Source: JACOND01 sp965202795 (lineage in GTDB: Bacteria > Bdellovibrionota > Bdellovibrionia > Bdellovibrionales > UBA1609). From it: a stretch of DNA of 64,000 nucleotides. A program made the translations under genes and the position numbers. Location of the stretch: positions 682,001 to 746,000 of the forward strand of contig OZ241848.1 in NCBI GenBank assembly GCA_965202795.1. Direction: 5' to 3'. This document shows positions 49,539 to 57,480 of this stretch, piece after piece. The first letter of the stretch is position 1; each line of letters opens with the position of its first letter. The notes beneath the pieces were generated by a model, which saw only the letters and a program-made list of their open reading frames with translations, had not been told where the DNA came from and did not search any database.

Positions 49539-50719
49539 AGAGAGACAATCTTGCCATTGTTTACAGAAAAGATCGACATGTTTTTTGTTTTTTTGGGCGG
49601 CGCGCCGCAGCTTGTCAAAAAGCTTTGCGCGGGCGCCTCCTCCAGAAAAAAAAGCAGCCGCTTTTGGCTTTCCGCATCCAGCTCTCCAAGAGCGTCATCT
49701 AAAAGCAGCAGGGCTCCCGGCCGGCAAATGGCCTGCCAGCCCAGGAGCGAGAAAATCAGCAGCCTCTGCTGCCCCTTGGAGCAGAAGGCGCGGGAGTCCC
49801 GCCCTCCCATCAAAAACACAATGTCATGCTTTTGCGGGCCGGAAAGGGGCCTGCCGAATTGAAGCTCGCGGTCCAGCTTTTGGCCCAGGCCCCGCTCCAT
49901 AAGGAGAGGGGCCCGGCCGGGATTCTCCCTTATGTTTTCGCCGGCGATCAAATACGAAAAGCCCAGGCTTTCCCTTTTGGGGAAAAACTTGGGGGAGATT
50001 TGGCTGGCCCCGGCAAACAATTCCTCCAGGGCCTTCAGCCGGGCCTGAACGGCGGGGATGGCGGCCTGAAGAAAAACCCCGTTCAGCGCGGAGAGCGCGG
50101 CCCGGGCCTCTGAAGGGGAAATATCCCCCCTTTTGAAGCTCTGGAGCAGGCTGGATTTTTCCCGCAGGCTTTTTTTGAGGCGGGAGAGCGCTTTTCCGCC
50201 CTCATTGCCGGCCAGCATCTCGTCCGCGAAGGCCCGCCTCTCCCCCGGCCCCTGCCTTATGGCCTGCATTTTCTCCTCTGTAAAGACAAGCGCCGGAAAG
50301 CGCCGCGCCAGCGCCAGGGGGCTGATTTTTTTTCCGCTGCAGAGGAGGGTTTTTTTCAGCGGCTCCGGGAGAGGGGGGAGGATCCCTCCGGAAGGCTCTG
50401 CGGGGGCCGGACAGGCGGCGGGAGCGCCGCCGGCTTTGGCTTTCCAAAAAAAAGCCTCCAAAACCGAGCGGCCCTGATTTTCATGAGGGCCTTCCTGAAA
50501 GCTGAGCCGGACAGAGGCTTCTGATTCATTGTGCCTGATAAAATGGTCCGAGCCGCTGGGGCGAAAGCTTTTGCCGCGGAGGCCGGCGTGGGCCGCCTCC
50601 AGCAGCGAGCTTTTGCCCGCGCCGTTGGGGCCGGTGAAAACCGATATTTTTGCCCGCGGCGCCAGCAAAAACCGCTGCCAGCCCCTAAAGCTTTTTCCCT
50701 CAGCCTGAATCAGCGGCAT
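49535..50719 (-). CDS. recF: Recombination protein RecF
   Basis: 394 residues. It is an SMC-like ATPase that helps load RecA at gaps. The Walker A is FTGPNGAGKSSLLEA (about 28-42), the signature motif LMGGRDSRAFCSKGQQRLLI (about 303-322), and Walker B ALLLLDDALGELDAE (about 341-355). YLIAGENIRENPGRAP and LEELFAGASQISPKFFPKRE fit the RecF lever region, although the protein is divergent and carries an insertion (AGGAPAACPAPAEPSGGILP). The last bases overlap gyrB (ATGA), so the two are coupled. Confidence 0.9.
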   Translation of the reverse strand: MPLIQAEGKSFRGWQRFLLAPRAKISVFTGPNGAGKSSLLEAAHAGLRGKSFRPSGSDHFIRHNESEASVRLSFQEGPHENQGRSVLEAFFWKAKAGGAPAACPAPAEPSGGILPPLPEPLKKTLLCSGKKISPLALARRFPALVFTEEKMQAIRQGPGERRAFADEMLAGNEGGKALSRLKKSLREKSSLLQSFKRGDISPSEARAALSALNGVFLQAAIPAVQARLKALEELFAGASQISPKFFPKRESLGFSYLIAGENIRENPGRAPLLMERGLGQKLDRELQFGRPLSGPQKHDIVFLMGGRDSRAFCSKGQQRLLIFSLLGWQAICRPGALLLLDDALGELDAESQKRLLFFLEEAPAQSFLTSCGAPPKKTKNMSIFSVNNGKIVSL

Positions 50720-50809
50720 GCTCCCGGCTCCCTGAGCTGGCCCCTTCCCTGACCGCCCGCTTTGTGTCTCCCCGGCAGCGGGCTGGAGAGGCTCCCCGCC
50801 GGCGCCGCG

Positions 50810-52471
50810 TCAGGCTTTTCCGCGCGGCGGAAACATCCCGCTCAAATTCTCCCGCCACTCATCCTGAAGGATGAGATCAAAAGTCATTTTCTGGTCCTGG
50901 ATTTCAATGGCTCCGGCGTCTATGGACTGCTTAGAGTATTTTGTAAAAAGATCAAAGAGCTTTTTTTTGTATTCCGTGTCGGGGTTTCCCATAAGATGCC
51001 GCCCCTTTGTCTCCAAAACCGAAAAATGGGCGCCCCCGTTTTCAGACGGCTTCATGCAAACCAAAAAATCAGGATAGATTTTGTTTTTCCGCCATCCCCG
51101 CAGATGCCAGTCCTGCCTCTCTATGATCCGATGCCACCGCTTGACAGCGGCGTCTTCGTCCAGATGCCACGCGGCTTTTTTTTCCAGATTGTTAAATTTA
51201 AACTCCTCTGTATAGACCTCCTCAAAAAGGGAAAGCTGCAGGTCTCCGTTATTTCGCTTTCTGAGCTGGCGGCTGTTTTGTGAAACAGAGAGATTTAAGG
51301 TTTTGGCCATTTCCCAATTCAAGATAAGCTGTATGGGGCGGATATAGCGGCCCTTCGCCGCCCGCAGCCGGGCGGCGCTTTTTGAAAGCCCCTGCAAAAT
51401 CTCATGCCCCCTGGCCAGGGCTTTTTTCCAGTCCCCGCCCCCTAAATTATAAATATTGATGGGGAGCTTTATCATCTCCTCTTTTTTCAGCTCCCCGCCG
51501 GACACGGAAACCAAAACATTGCTTTCATGGGATTTTTTGTTGGGCGTGGCCGAAAGCTCCAGGACAAACCGGGGGTTAAAGCCCATTAAAGCCGCCTTGG
51601 CCTTTTCTGAGTAAGCCCTGTGGCCCTCGTCAATCACAATCAGAGGCTGAACAAGCTTTAAAACATTGCCCAGGCTGTGTTTGAGGGCGGTTTTTTTTAA
51701 GCCCCCGGCGGAATGATCCTCCGCGCCGCTGATTTCGCGGATGTCAAGATTGGGGCAGGCCTCAAGCAGCTTTTGGCTGCCATGATAATCATCAGCTTCC
51801 GGGAAAAACCGGGGGAATTTCCCGGAATCTCTGAAGATTCTCAGGGTCTCTTTTGACTGCCTGCCGGCGCTTTGAAGCATCAGCAGCATCACACACAAAA
51901 AATTTTCCGTGTCAGAGGGATGAAAGCTGCCGGTTTTTTGCAGGATTTTAACTTTTCGGGCTGAGGCGCGGTCCAGGATCTGCCTGCAAAGGCTTTCTCT
52001 GTCAGTCAGGGCTTTTAGGGTCTGCCTGTAAATGGAATCGCTTGGAGTCACCCACAAGACAAAGCCGCTGTTTCTTTCAAAAAAATCTGTGTTAATTCTT
52101 TCCACGGCGGAAGCCCCCAGAATGGTCTTTCCGCCCCCTGTGGGAACTTTAAGGCATATATTGGGGACAGGGCGGCGCAGGCCGCTCAGCCGGCTTTTGT
52201 GGGGAGGCTCCGCCGCGCCGGCTTTTATTTCTGTCAAGCCGGTTTTTGTCAAGCCGGTTTTTATTAACAGGGGCGGAAGCAGCTTTTGCCTGTTCAGCTC
52301 GTCCCAGGCCCTTCCGCAAAAATTAAAGTCCTCTGAATCCCATGGAATGGGAAGGCCGCTTTTCTTTTTGATTTCAGCCAGGGCCAGGGCGTTTTGCCGC
52401 TTTTCCTTAAGAATCTTGAGATAAAAAGACAGCCTGTCAAGGACAGCCTCCTGATAATTTTTCAGCTCCAT
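50810..52471 (-). CDS. res: Type III restriction Res subunit lacking the second helicase domain
   Basis: 553 residues, against roughly 850-1000 for Res proteins. Present are the Q-like start, motif I VPTGGGKTILGASAVERI (about 111-128), motif II VIDEGHRAY (family DEAH/DECH), motif III ELSATPN and the KGRYIRPIQLI strand. Straight after that the sequence jumps to FNNLEKKAAWHLDEDAAVKR, WHLRGWRKNKIYPDF and VLETKGRHLMG, the C-terminal PD-ExK nuclease. The whole RecA2 domain with motifs IV-VI (about 300 residues) is missing without loss of frame. ATP-driven translocation should therefore fail; nuclease and mod genes are intact. It lies 33 bases downstream of mod. Confidence 0.82.
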   Translation of the reverse strand: MELKNYQEAVLDRLSFYLKILKEKRQNALALAEIKKKSGLPIPWDSEDFNFCGRAWDELNRQKLLPPLLIKTGLTKTGLTEIKAGAAEPPHKSRLSGLRRPVPNICLKVPTGGGKTILGASAVERINTDFFERNSGFVLWVTPSDSIYRQTLKALTDRESLCRQILDRASARKVKILQKTGSFHPSDTENFLCVMLLMLQSAGRQSKETLRIFRDSGKFPRFFPEADDYHGSQKLLEACPNLDIREISGAEDHSAGGLKKTALKHSLGNVLKLVQPLIVIDEGHRAYSEKAKAALMGFNPRFVLELSATPNKKSHESNVLVSVSGGELKKEEMIKLPINIYNLGGGDWKKALARGHEILQGLSKSAARLRAAKGRYIRPIQLILNWEMAKTLNLSVSQNSRQLRKRNNGDLQLSLFEEVYTEEFKFNNLEKKAAWHLDEDAAVKRWHRIIERQDWHLRGWRKNKIYPDFLVCMKPSENGGAHFSVLETKGRHLMGNPDTEYKKKLFDLFTKYSKQSIDAGAIEIQDQKMTFDLILQDEWRENLSGMFPPRGKA

Positions 52472-52504
52472 TTAAAACTCCCGGGCTTTTGTCTGCCGCA
52501 TTGA

Positions 52505-54163
52505 TTAGCTTTCTATAATTTTATGAACAGCCTCTGGAAGCCGGCAAAACCAGATCCCGTATTTTTTCTCAAGCTTTTTTTGCGCGATAAAGCTTGCCGG
52601 AGCGTAAACCAGGCTGATTTTTTTTGAATCTCTGCCGGATTTTCGGACAGCCTCCGCAAGATCCAAATGCAGGGCGCTTTCTTTGCTCCTTAGAAAGTCC
52701 ACATCGGGCTTATACACAAGATGAAACCTGTAGTTTTTCGTCTCTCCGATAAACCAGGGCGGGGCGGCTTTAGGGGCGGCGCCCAGGCTTTTCCCCGCCG
52801 CTGTGTAAAAAACATACTCCGCAAGCTGCCTGTAATCAGGGAGCCGGCCCCTCAGCATGCTCTCCGCGCTGATTTCATCCCCCAGGGAGCAGTAAGTGAA
52901 AGAGCCGCCCAGGCCCTTTTTCAGGCTTTCGCTTTTGGCCTTGGGGGCGCCTTTGATCACCCGGCGGACCCGCTCCGCCGTGATCTTGTCCGCGTAATCT
53001 TCGCATTCAACAAGAATAAACCGGCGATGGCCGCCGTCCTCTTTGTTCAGGCTGAGGGCCGCATGGGCTGTCGTCCCCGAGCCGGCAAAGGAGTCCAGGA
53101 TCAGGGCGTTTTTGCCGGCGCCGATTTTTAACAGCCGCATCAGCAGCTCAGCCGGCTTGCTGTTGTCAAAAGCTTTTTTTCCAAATATCTCTTTTTGCTC
53201 ATTTGCGGCATTGGTTGTGGTCGCCAGATCATAAAAAATGGTCCGCTCCTTGATGGCTCTCATCTCTCCGTTCAGCTCATCCAGATATTTAACCTCAAAA
53301 GGGGTCCAGCGGCCGCCCCGCCTCTCCCAGTGAATATGCTGCTTGTCCAGATCTAAAGGCCCTGTCCGCCATCTTCCATCTTTTCCATCAGGGGCTTTGG
53401 GGCAAAAGTCCGCGCCATCAGGGTCTTTAATGGGGTAAAACATTGTCGGGCGGTCCTCGCGGTAAGCGTTTGCGCCCCATTTTTCCAGCTTTATAAAGCG
53501 GCATTTTCTGCCGTTTTTTTCTTTATTAAACAGGCTTTCCTGAATCTCGGCTTTGCGAAAGCTCAGGCGGAATTTTTCTGTTTTCCGGCAGCACAGAATA
53601 TACTCATGCTCTCCGGCAAAATACGCGCTGTCCTGGCCGCCTCCGGCTTTTTTTCTCCAGATAATCGCGCTGACAAAGTTTTCCTCTCCAAAAATTTCAT
53701 CCATCATCATCCGCAGATGATGATGCTCATTGTCATCAATGCTGACAAAAATCGCGCCGTCATCAGAAAGCAGCTCCCTTAACAGCTGCAGCCGGGGCCA
53801 CATCATGCAAAGCCATTTGTCATGCCTTTCCAGGTCGTCCGCCCCAATGCTGTTTTCCCTCAGCCATTCCCTTATCATGGGGCTGTTTGCTTTGTCATTG
53901 TATTTCCAGCCCTCGTTTCCTGTATTGTAGGGCGGGTCAATATAAACACATTTGACTTTCCCTGAATGCCGGGGCAAAAGGGCTTTCAGGGCGTGAAGAT
54001 TGTCTCCATGGATGATCAAATTGTCATCCAGCCCCGGCCCGCCGCCGCCGGGGCCTTTGCCCGCCGGGAGAGATTTTTTCGCGTCAATTTTAAGCGCCCG
54101 GAAGGGAACCCCCAAATGATGCGGGCAAACGATAGATTTTCCCTTAAAATCCAAAACAGGCAT
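52505..54163 (-). CDS. mod: Type III restriction-modification Mod methyltransferase
   Basis: 552 residues from ATG 54163 (AGGAGG ahead; the open frame extends to 54229). It is a beta-class N6-adenine methyltransferase: VYIDPPYNTGNEGWKYND (about 84-101) first, and DSFAGSGTTAHAALSLNKE (about 365-383) later, as in EcoP15I-type Mod. HRRFILVECEDYADKITAER closes the fold. Between them is a variable target-recognition domain (about 170-330). The C-terminal SLVYAPASFIAQKKLEK resembles Res-contact regions. It is intact and likely to methylate DNA even though its Res partner is damaged. Confidence 0.9.
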   Translation of the reverse strand: MPVLDFKGKSIVCPHHLGVPFRALKIDAKKSLPAGKGPGGGGPGLDDNLIIHGDNLHALKALLPRHSGKVKCVYIDPPYNTGNEGWKYNDKANSPMIREWLRENSIGADDLERHDKWLCMMWPRLQLLRELLSDDGAIFVSIDDNEHHHLRMMMDEIFGEENFVSAIIWRKKAGGGQDSAYFAGEHEYILCCRKTEKFRLSFRKAEIQESLFNKEKNGRKCRFIKLEKWGANAYREDRPTMFYPIKDPDGADFCPKAPDGKDGRWRTGPLDLDKQHIHWERRGGRWTPFEVKYLDELNGEMRAIKERTIFYDLATTTNAANEQKEIFGKKAFDNSKPAELLMRLLKIGAGKNALILDSFAGSGTTAHAALSLNKEDGGHRRFILVECEDYADKITAERVRRVIKGAPKAKSESLKKGLGGSFTYCSLGDEISAESMLRGRLPDYRQLAEYVFYTAAGKSLGAAPKAAPPWFIGETKNYRFHLVYKPDVDFLRSKESALHLDLAEAVRKSGRDSKKISLVYAPASFIAQKKLEKKYGIWFCRLPEAVHKIIES

Positions 54164-54189
54164 AAGCGGCCTCCTCCTTTGCGGGGCTT

Positions 54190-54528
54190 GGACAGATCCA
54201 GTAAACAATAAAGCCGCTCTTAAAGGCAAGCGAAGCCAGCTGTTTTCGCTGCGGCCGGGGGGCGCGGCGCGTCAGGCGGGGTTTTGCGGCCAAAATCTCC
54301 GGCCCAGACTTCCGGCTTAAATCTGCAGCTTAAATTTCCGGCCAAAAATCTCCGCGCCCAAGCTTCCCGCGGGCGGCTGGCCCGGGCCATGGGCCGGACC
54401 ATAGGCCGGGCGCTTTCAGCCCCGGCGGCCCGCCATCCGCTGTTTTGCGGCTTTCCGGCCGGCCGCCGCTGCGTCAGGCCTTTGCGCGGCGGAAACATCC
54501 CGCTCAAACCCTCCCCCTATTTGTCCTG
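54190..54528 (+). repeat. Long direct repeat R1 flanking a type II R-M pair
   Basis: About 340 bases, more than 90% identical by eye to R2 (56411-56755), constant offset with one 6-base difference near the end. It contains the tail of a res-like gene (reverse strand: LSGMFPPR) and GC-rich non-coding sequence. The last codons of the endonuclease gene (QDK and the stop) lie inside it. Confidence 0.9.
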
Positions 54529-55182
54529 TTTGATCAAATGAAAGCTTGAGCTGTCCCCGCGGGCCAGCATGCGGCGGGACTGATACAGCCGCCTGTTGTC
54601 TGAATGAAACTCAAACTTCATATCACAGCTCAAGCCATGCAGATCCATAATTTTAAACCCTGACGGCGCAAACCGGCCGCCTTTTCCAGACATCACAAAA
54701 CACGCTAAAAGATGAAAGGCGCTCTCCGCCACTTTAGGATCAGCCGCCGGAGAGAGAAAAAATGAGCGCAGGCTTGTTTTTATCTGATTTTCTGAATGTG
54801 TTTTTATCTCTAAGTAAATTGGAGCGGCGCCTGTTTCAATTCTCAAATCGGGATAGCCTGCGGACTTCCCCCTTCCGCTTTTTGCAGCCGGACAGCCGGC
54901 CGGCAAATTTTCCTCTTTAAGAGCCTGCAAGACAAATTTTTCCATATCATTTCCCGCCTCATTGGAGCGGAGCCGCTGAATCGGATTCTCCTGGACCGTT
55001 TTGCATGCCTGACTCATAGCTTTGGCAATTTTGCTTAAAGCCCTCCCATGATCTTTTAAGTCAAACTTCTTGACCTCCATGCCGAACAAAGACTGAATGA
55101 CCAGCTCAAAGGGGATGTTTTTTATCGGACGAATAAACTGAGCCAGCAGCCGCTCAAGCTCGATCTCTCTTTGGCTTTTCAT
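54517..55182 (-). CDS. Type II restriction endonuclease, PD-(D/E)xK type
   Basis: 221 residues. The likely catalytic core is SAGYPDLRIETG (Asp) followed by PIYLEIKTHSENQ (Glu-x-Lys), the PD-(D/E)xK pattern. The N-terminal half is helical (LLAQFIRPIKNIPFELVIQS), and SNEAGNDMEKFVLQALKEE precedes the core. It starts immediately after the methyltransferase stop (TAG ATG) with AGGAAG as ribosome site, so it is translated after its protective partner. The final residues QDK and stop come from direct repeat R1, derived from a res gene, so the native C-terminus may have been different. Confidence 0.78.
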   Translation of the reverse strand: MKSQREIELERLLAQFIRPIKNIPFELVIQSLFGMEVKKFDLKDHGRALSKIAKAMSQACKTVQENPIQRLRSNEAGNDMEKFVLQALKEENLPAGCPAAKSGRGKSAGYPDLRIETGAAPIYLEIKTHSENQIKTSLRSFFLSPAADPKVAESAFHLLACFVMSGKGGRFAPSGFKIMDLHGLSCDMKFEFHSDNRRLYQSRRMLARGDSSSFHLIKQDK

Positions 55183-56391
55183 CTACTTCCTCCTGAACAA
55201 AACAATGCGGTTGCTGTTTGTCCCTTTTTTGTTGTTGAGCACGCCCCAGCAGTTTGCTGTCTTTGTGAATTTCTGCTGATGAATTAAAACGCCAAGCGCC
55301 TTTAGAGGCAGGCCTTCAGAGGCCTCAACAGCCTTTTGCGCCAGGCAGACTGAGCCGCCCCTTACCTCTCCCGCCTCAAATGCGATATGGCCGCCGCGGC
55401 GGGTTACCCGGGAAAGCTCCCTAAGCGTTAAGGCGACAAACCGCTGCCACTCGCTGACATTCCGAAGCCTTGTGATTTTTATTTTTTTGGAGTCAAAGCA
55501 TAAAAACCAGCATCTCAGCCAGTGATCATCTGAATAATTAACCACATCAAGAAATGGAGGGGATGTCACAGTGAGCTGAACCGACTCGTCAGGCAGCTGG
55601 CGGGTGCTGTCCGACCGCTCTGTTAAAAACAGGCTGTGAGTTGTTTTTGGAGCGCCCTGGGACAGCAATGCTCTGGACTTTTTCATAATGATTTCCGGCG
55701 CGCTTCGGAAAGGGGCCGCCTGCCTGTTTTTTTTATTAATCTTCTTTTGGCGCTCTATTGAAACCGCCTGATTCGGCGGAAGGGTGCAGATAGAGAAAAA
55801 CCCCGGCGAATGGCCTGTCAGACGGTTAAGGGCGACCATTCTAATCCAGCGGTCCGCTGAATCAAGGCGGCGCCCCCGATTTTTCAGCCAAAGCCTCAGC
55901 CCCTCAATTTGCGCGAGAGTCCTTGGGTGATAAAACGCCAAAAGATCTTTTTTCTTTGGAGTTTTAAATTTCCTCCAGGGGATTTCATCCAGCCGCCTGG
56001 CGATTTCCTTCAGGCCTGGCGGGTTGATCCTTGGCTCAGTTAAAGCCCTGCTGAGCGGATTAATGTCATTGCCATAAGCCGCCCGCCCCCGCAAAGCCGC
56101 TTCAACAGGCGTTGTCCCCCGGCCCATAAACGGGTCATAAACCACATCGCCCGGCTTTGTCAGCCGCTCAATAAAAAAAGCCGGAAGCTGGGGCTTAAAG
56201 CAGGCCCGATAGCTTATCTCATGGAGGCGGTGGGCCTGGCGCTGGCGGGAAGTCCAAAATTCGTTAATAAAACAGGGAATCCCGTTTAATGTTTTGGTTT
56301 GCGTGGCTGCTCCAAATTGAGAGTAGGATTTCAGCTCAGCCAGTATCGGCTTCGCGCGGGCGCTTTGGGCAAAAAGCGTTTGCTGAATCAT
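55183..56391 (-). CDS. DNA methyltransferase of the type II R-M pair
   Basis: 402 residues. The SAM motif comes first (VVYDPFMGRGTTPVEAALRG, about 79-98, then AYGNDINPLS) and the catalytic motif later (VTSPPFLDVVNYSDDHWLRC, about 277-296). TSPPF points to N4-cytosine or N6-adenine methylation. GGHIAFEAGEVRGGSVCL is the following strand. It is encoded directly ahead of the PD-ExK nuclease on the reverse strand, and both lie between direct repeats R1 and R2. Ribosome site upstream is weak (GGAGG too far at 9-13 bases is possible). Confidence 0.88.
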   Translation of the reverse strand: MIQQTLFAQSARAKPILAELKSYSQFGAATQTKTLNGIPCFINEFWTSRQRQAHRLHEISYRACFKPQLPAFFIERLTKPGDVVYDPFMGRGTTPVEAALRGRAAYGNDINPLSRALTEPRINPPGLKEIARRLDEIPWRKFKTPKKKDLLAFYHPRTLAQIEGLRLWLKNRGRRLDSADRWIRMVALNRLTGHSPGFFSICTLPPNQAVSIERQKKINKKNRQAAPFRSAPEIIMKKSRALLSQGAPKTTHSLFLTERSDSTRQLPDESVQLTVTSPPFLDVVNYSDDHWLRCWFLCFDSKKIKITRLRNVSEWQRFVALTLRELSRVTRRGGHIAFEAGEVRGGSVCLAQKAVEASEGLPLKALGVLIHQQKFTKTANCWGVLNNKKGTNSNRIVLFRRK

Positions 56392-56410
56392 CTTGGAGGC
56401 CAGGGGTTTT

Positions 56411-56755
56411 GGACAGCCTCAATTTACAATAAAAAGGCTTTTAAAGGCAAGCGAAGCCAGCTGTTTTCGCTGCGGCCGGGGGGCGCGGCGCGTCAGGCCG
56501 GGCCTCTGCGGCCAAAATCTCCGGCCCAGACTTCCGGCTTAAATCTGCAGCTTAAATTTCCGGCCAAAAATCTCCGCGCCCCAGCTTCCCGCGGGCGGCT
56601 GGCCCGGGCCATGGGCCGGACCATAGGCCGGGCGCTTTCAGCCCCGGCGGCCCGCCATCCGCTGTTTTGCGGCTTTCCGGCCGGCCGCCGCCGCGTCAGG
56701 CCTTTGCGCGGCGCGGCGGAAACATCCCGCTCAAACCCTCCCCCTATTTGTCCTG
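56411..56755 (+). repeat. Long direct repeat R2 flanking a type II R-M pair
   Basis: Direct copy of R1 (54190-54528). Unlike R1, the similarity to res continues beyond its end, so R2 is probably the parental copy attached to the res remnant. Confidence 0.9.
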
Positions 56756-56832
56756 AAGGATTAAGATCAAAAGTTATTTTTTGGCCTTGAGCTTCAATGC
56801 TTTCGGCGCCTGTCTATGGACTGTTTGGGGGG
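56695..56832 (-). pseudogene. 3' remnant of a second type III res gene
   Basis: The reverse strand encodes QSID, then after a one-base shift GAESIEAQGQKITFDL, then after another shift LQDK-stop-GEGLSGMFPPR. This mirrors the end of the res gene at 50810 (QSIDAGAIEIQDQKMTFDL, LQDEW, ENLSGMFPPR). The Trp codon of QDEW has become TAG. Only about 45 codons remain. Confidence 0.8.
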
Positions 56833-56860
56833 GGGTTGCCGGCAGGAAAAGGGGGAGGGT

Positions 56861-57437
56861 TTATTCATCAGAAAACTTCCGCAAAAAGGCGGCAGGCGGG
56901 GCGGCAATGGCGCCGTTTTGAATGGGATAAGCCTCCTCCACAGGAGCGATGATGTGTTTTTTGCCGGCCCTGACATCCTCCGCCGCCTGCCAAAACCCCC
57001 GCGAGGGCCTGGGCGCTGTGGAGGCTTTGACCTCAATCGCCAGGGCTTGCCCCGCCCTTTCCAAAACCAAATCCAGCTCGGCCCCTGAGCGGGAGCGATA
57101 AAAGCTGGGCCGCCATTTTGGCAGGCTTTGGCAAATGTTTTCAACAGCATAAGATTCAAAACGAGCTTCCATAAAAAGGTTTGGCCGGGCCTGGATTTCG
57201 TCAAGGCAAACCAGCTTGTCCCGGTTGAAGGCAAAACCCGCCTCAGGATCGGAGATTTTATTAAGATCCTTTGGGAGCTGCAGGTCCAGATAAAACAGCG
57301 TCTTTCCTCTGGGCGAGAATCGCCCGCGCCAAAGCTGTTTTGCCGGCCTGCCTCGCGCCTAAAACAGCTGCTGCGGGATAATTCGCCAGGAGCCTCGCCT
57401 GGCTTTGGAGCCGCGATCTTTTTAGATAACCCTGCAT
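56861..57437 (-). pseudogene. DUF4143-type AAA ATPase with frameshift and internal deletion
   Basis: ATG 57437 begins MQGYLKRSRLQSQARLLANY, then AVLGARQAGKTALARAI, a P-loop. After a one-base shift the frame continues LFYLDLQLPKDLNKISDPEA and DKLVCLDEIQARPNLF, the Walker B region of AAA_14/DUF4143 ATPases. It then runs directly into ARFESYAVENICQSLPKWRP, SGAELDLVLERAGQALAIEV and KASTAPRPSRGFWQA, the extreme C-terminal DUF4143 nuclease-like domain. About 200 residues in the middle are missing. The frame from 57172 to 56861 (103 residues) is still open. The gene starts inside a perfect 18-bp palindrome. Confidence 0.82.
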
Positions 57438-57470
57438 ATTTGCAATTTTAGCGCAAATATGCAGGGTTAT
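57426..57470. repeat. Perfect 18-bp inverted repeat over the DUF4143 start codon
   Basis: ATAACCCTGCATATTTGC (57426-57443) and GCAAATATGCAGGGTTAT (57453-57470) are exact reverse complements separated by nine bases. The left arm holds the start codon. It ends ten bases from the parA-like stop codon. No T run follows, so an operator or mobile-element end is as likely as a terminator. Confidence 0.9.
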
Positions 57471-57480
57471 AAAGGTTTTT

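Noticed and set aside
54220..54507. 95-codon reverse frame and the matching forward frame at 56299-56790 within the direct repeats
   Set aside because: They are GC-rich readings of the R1/R2 repeat and a res tail, not independent genes.
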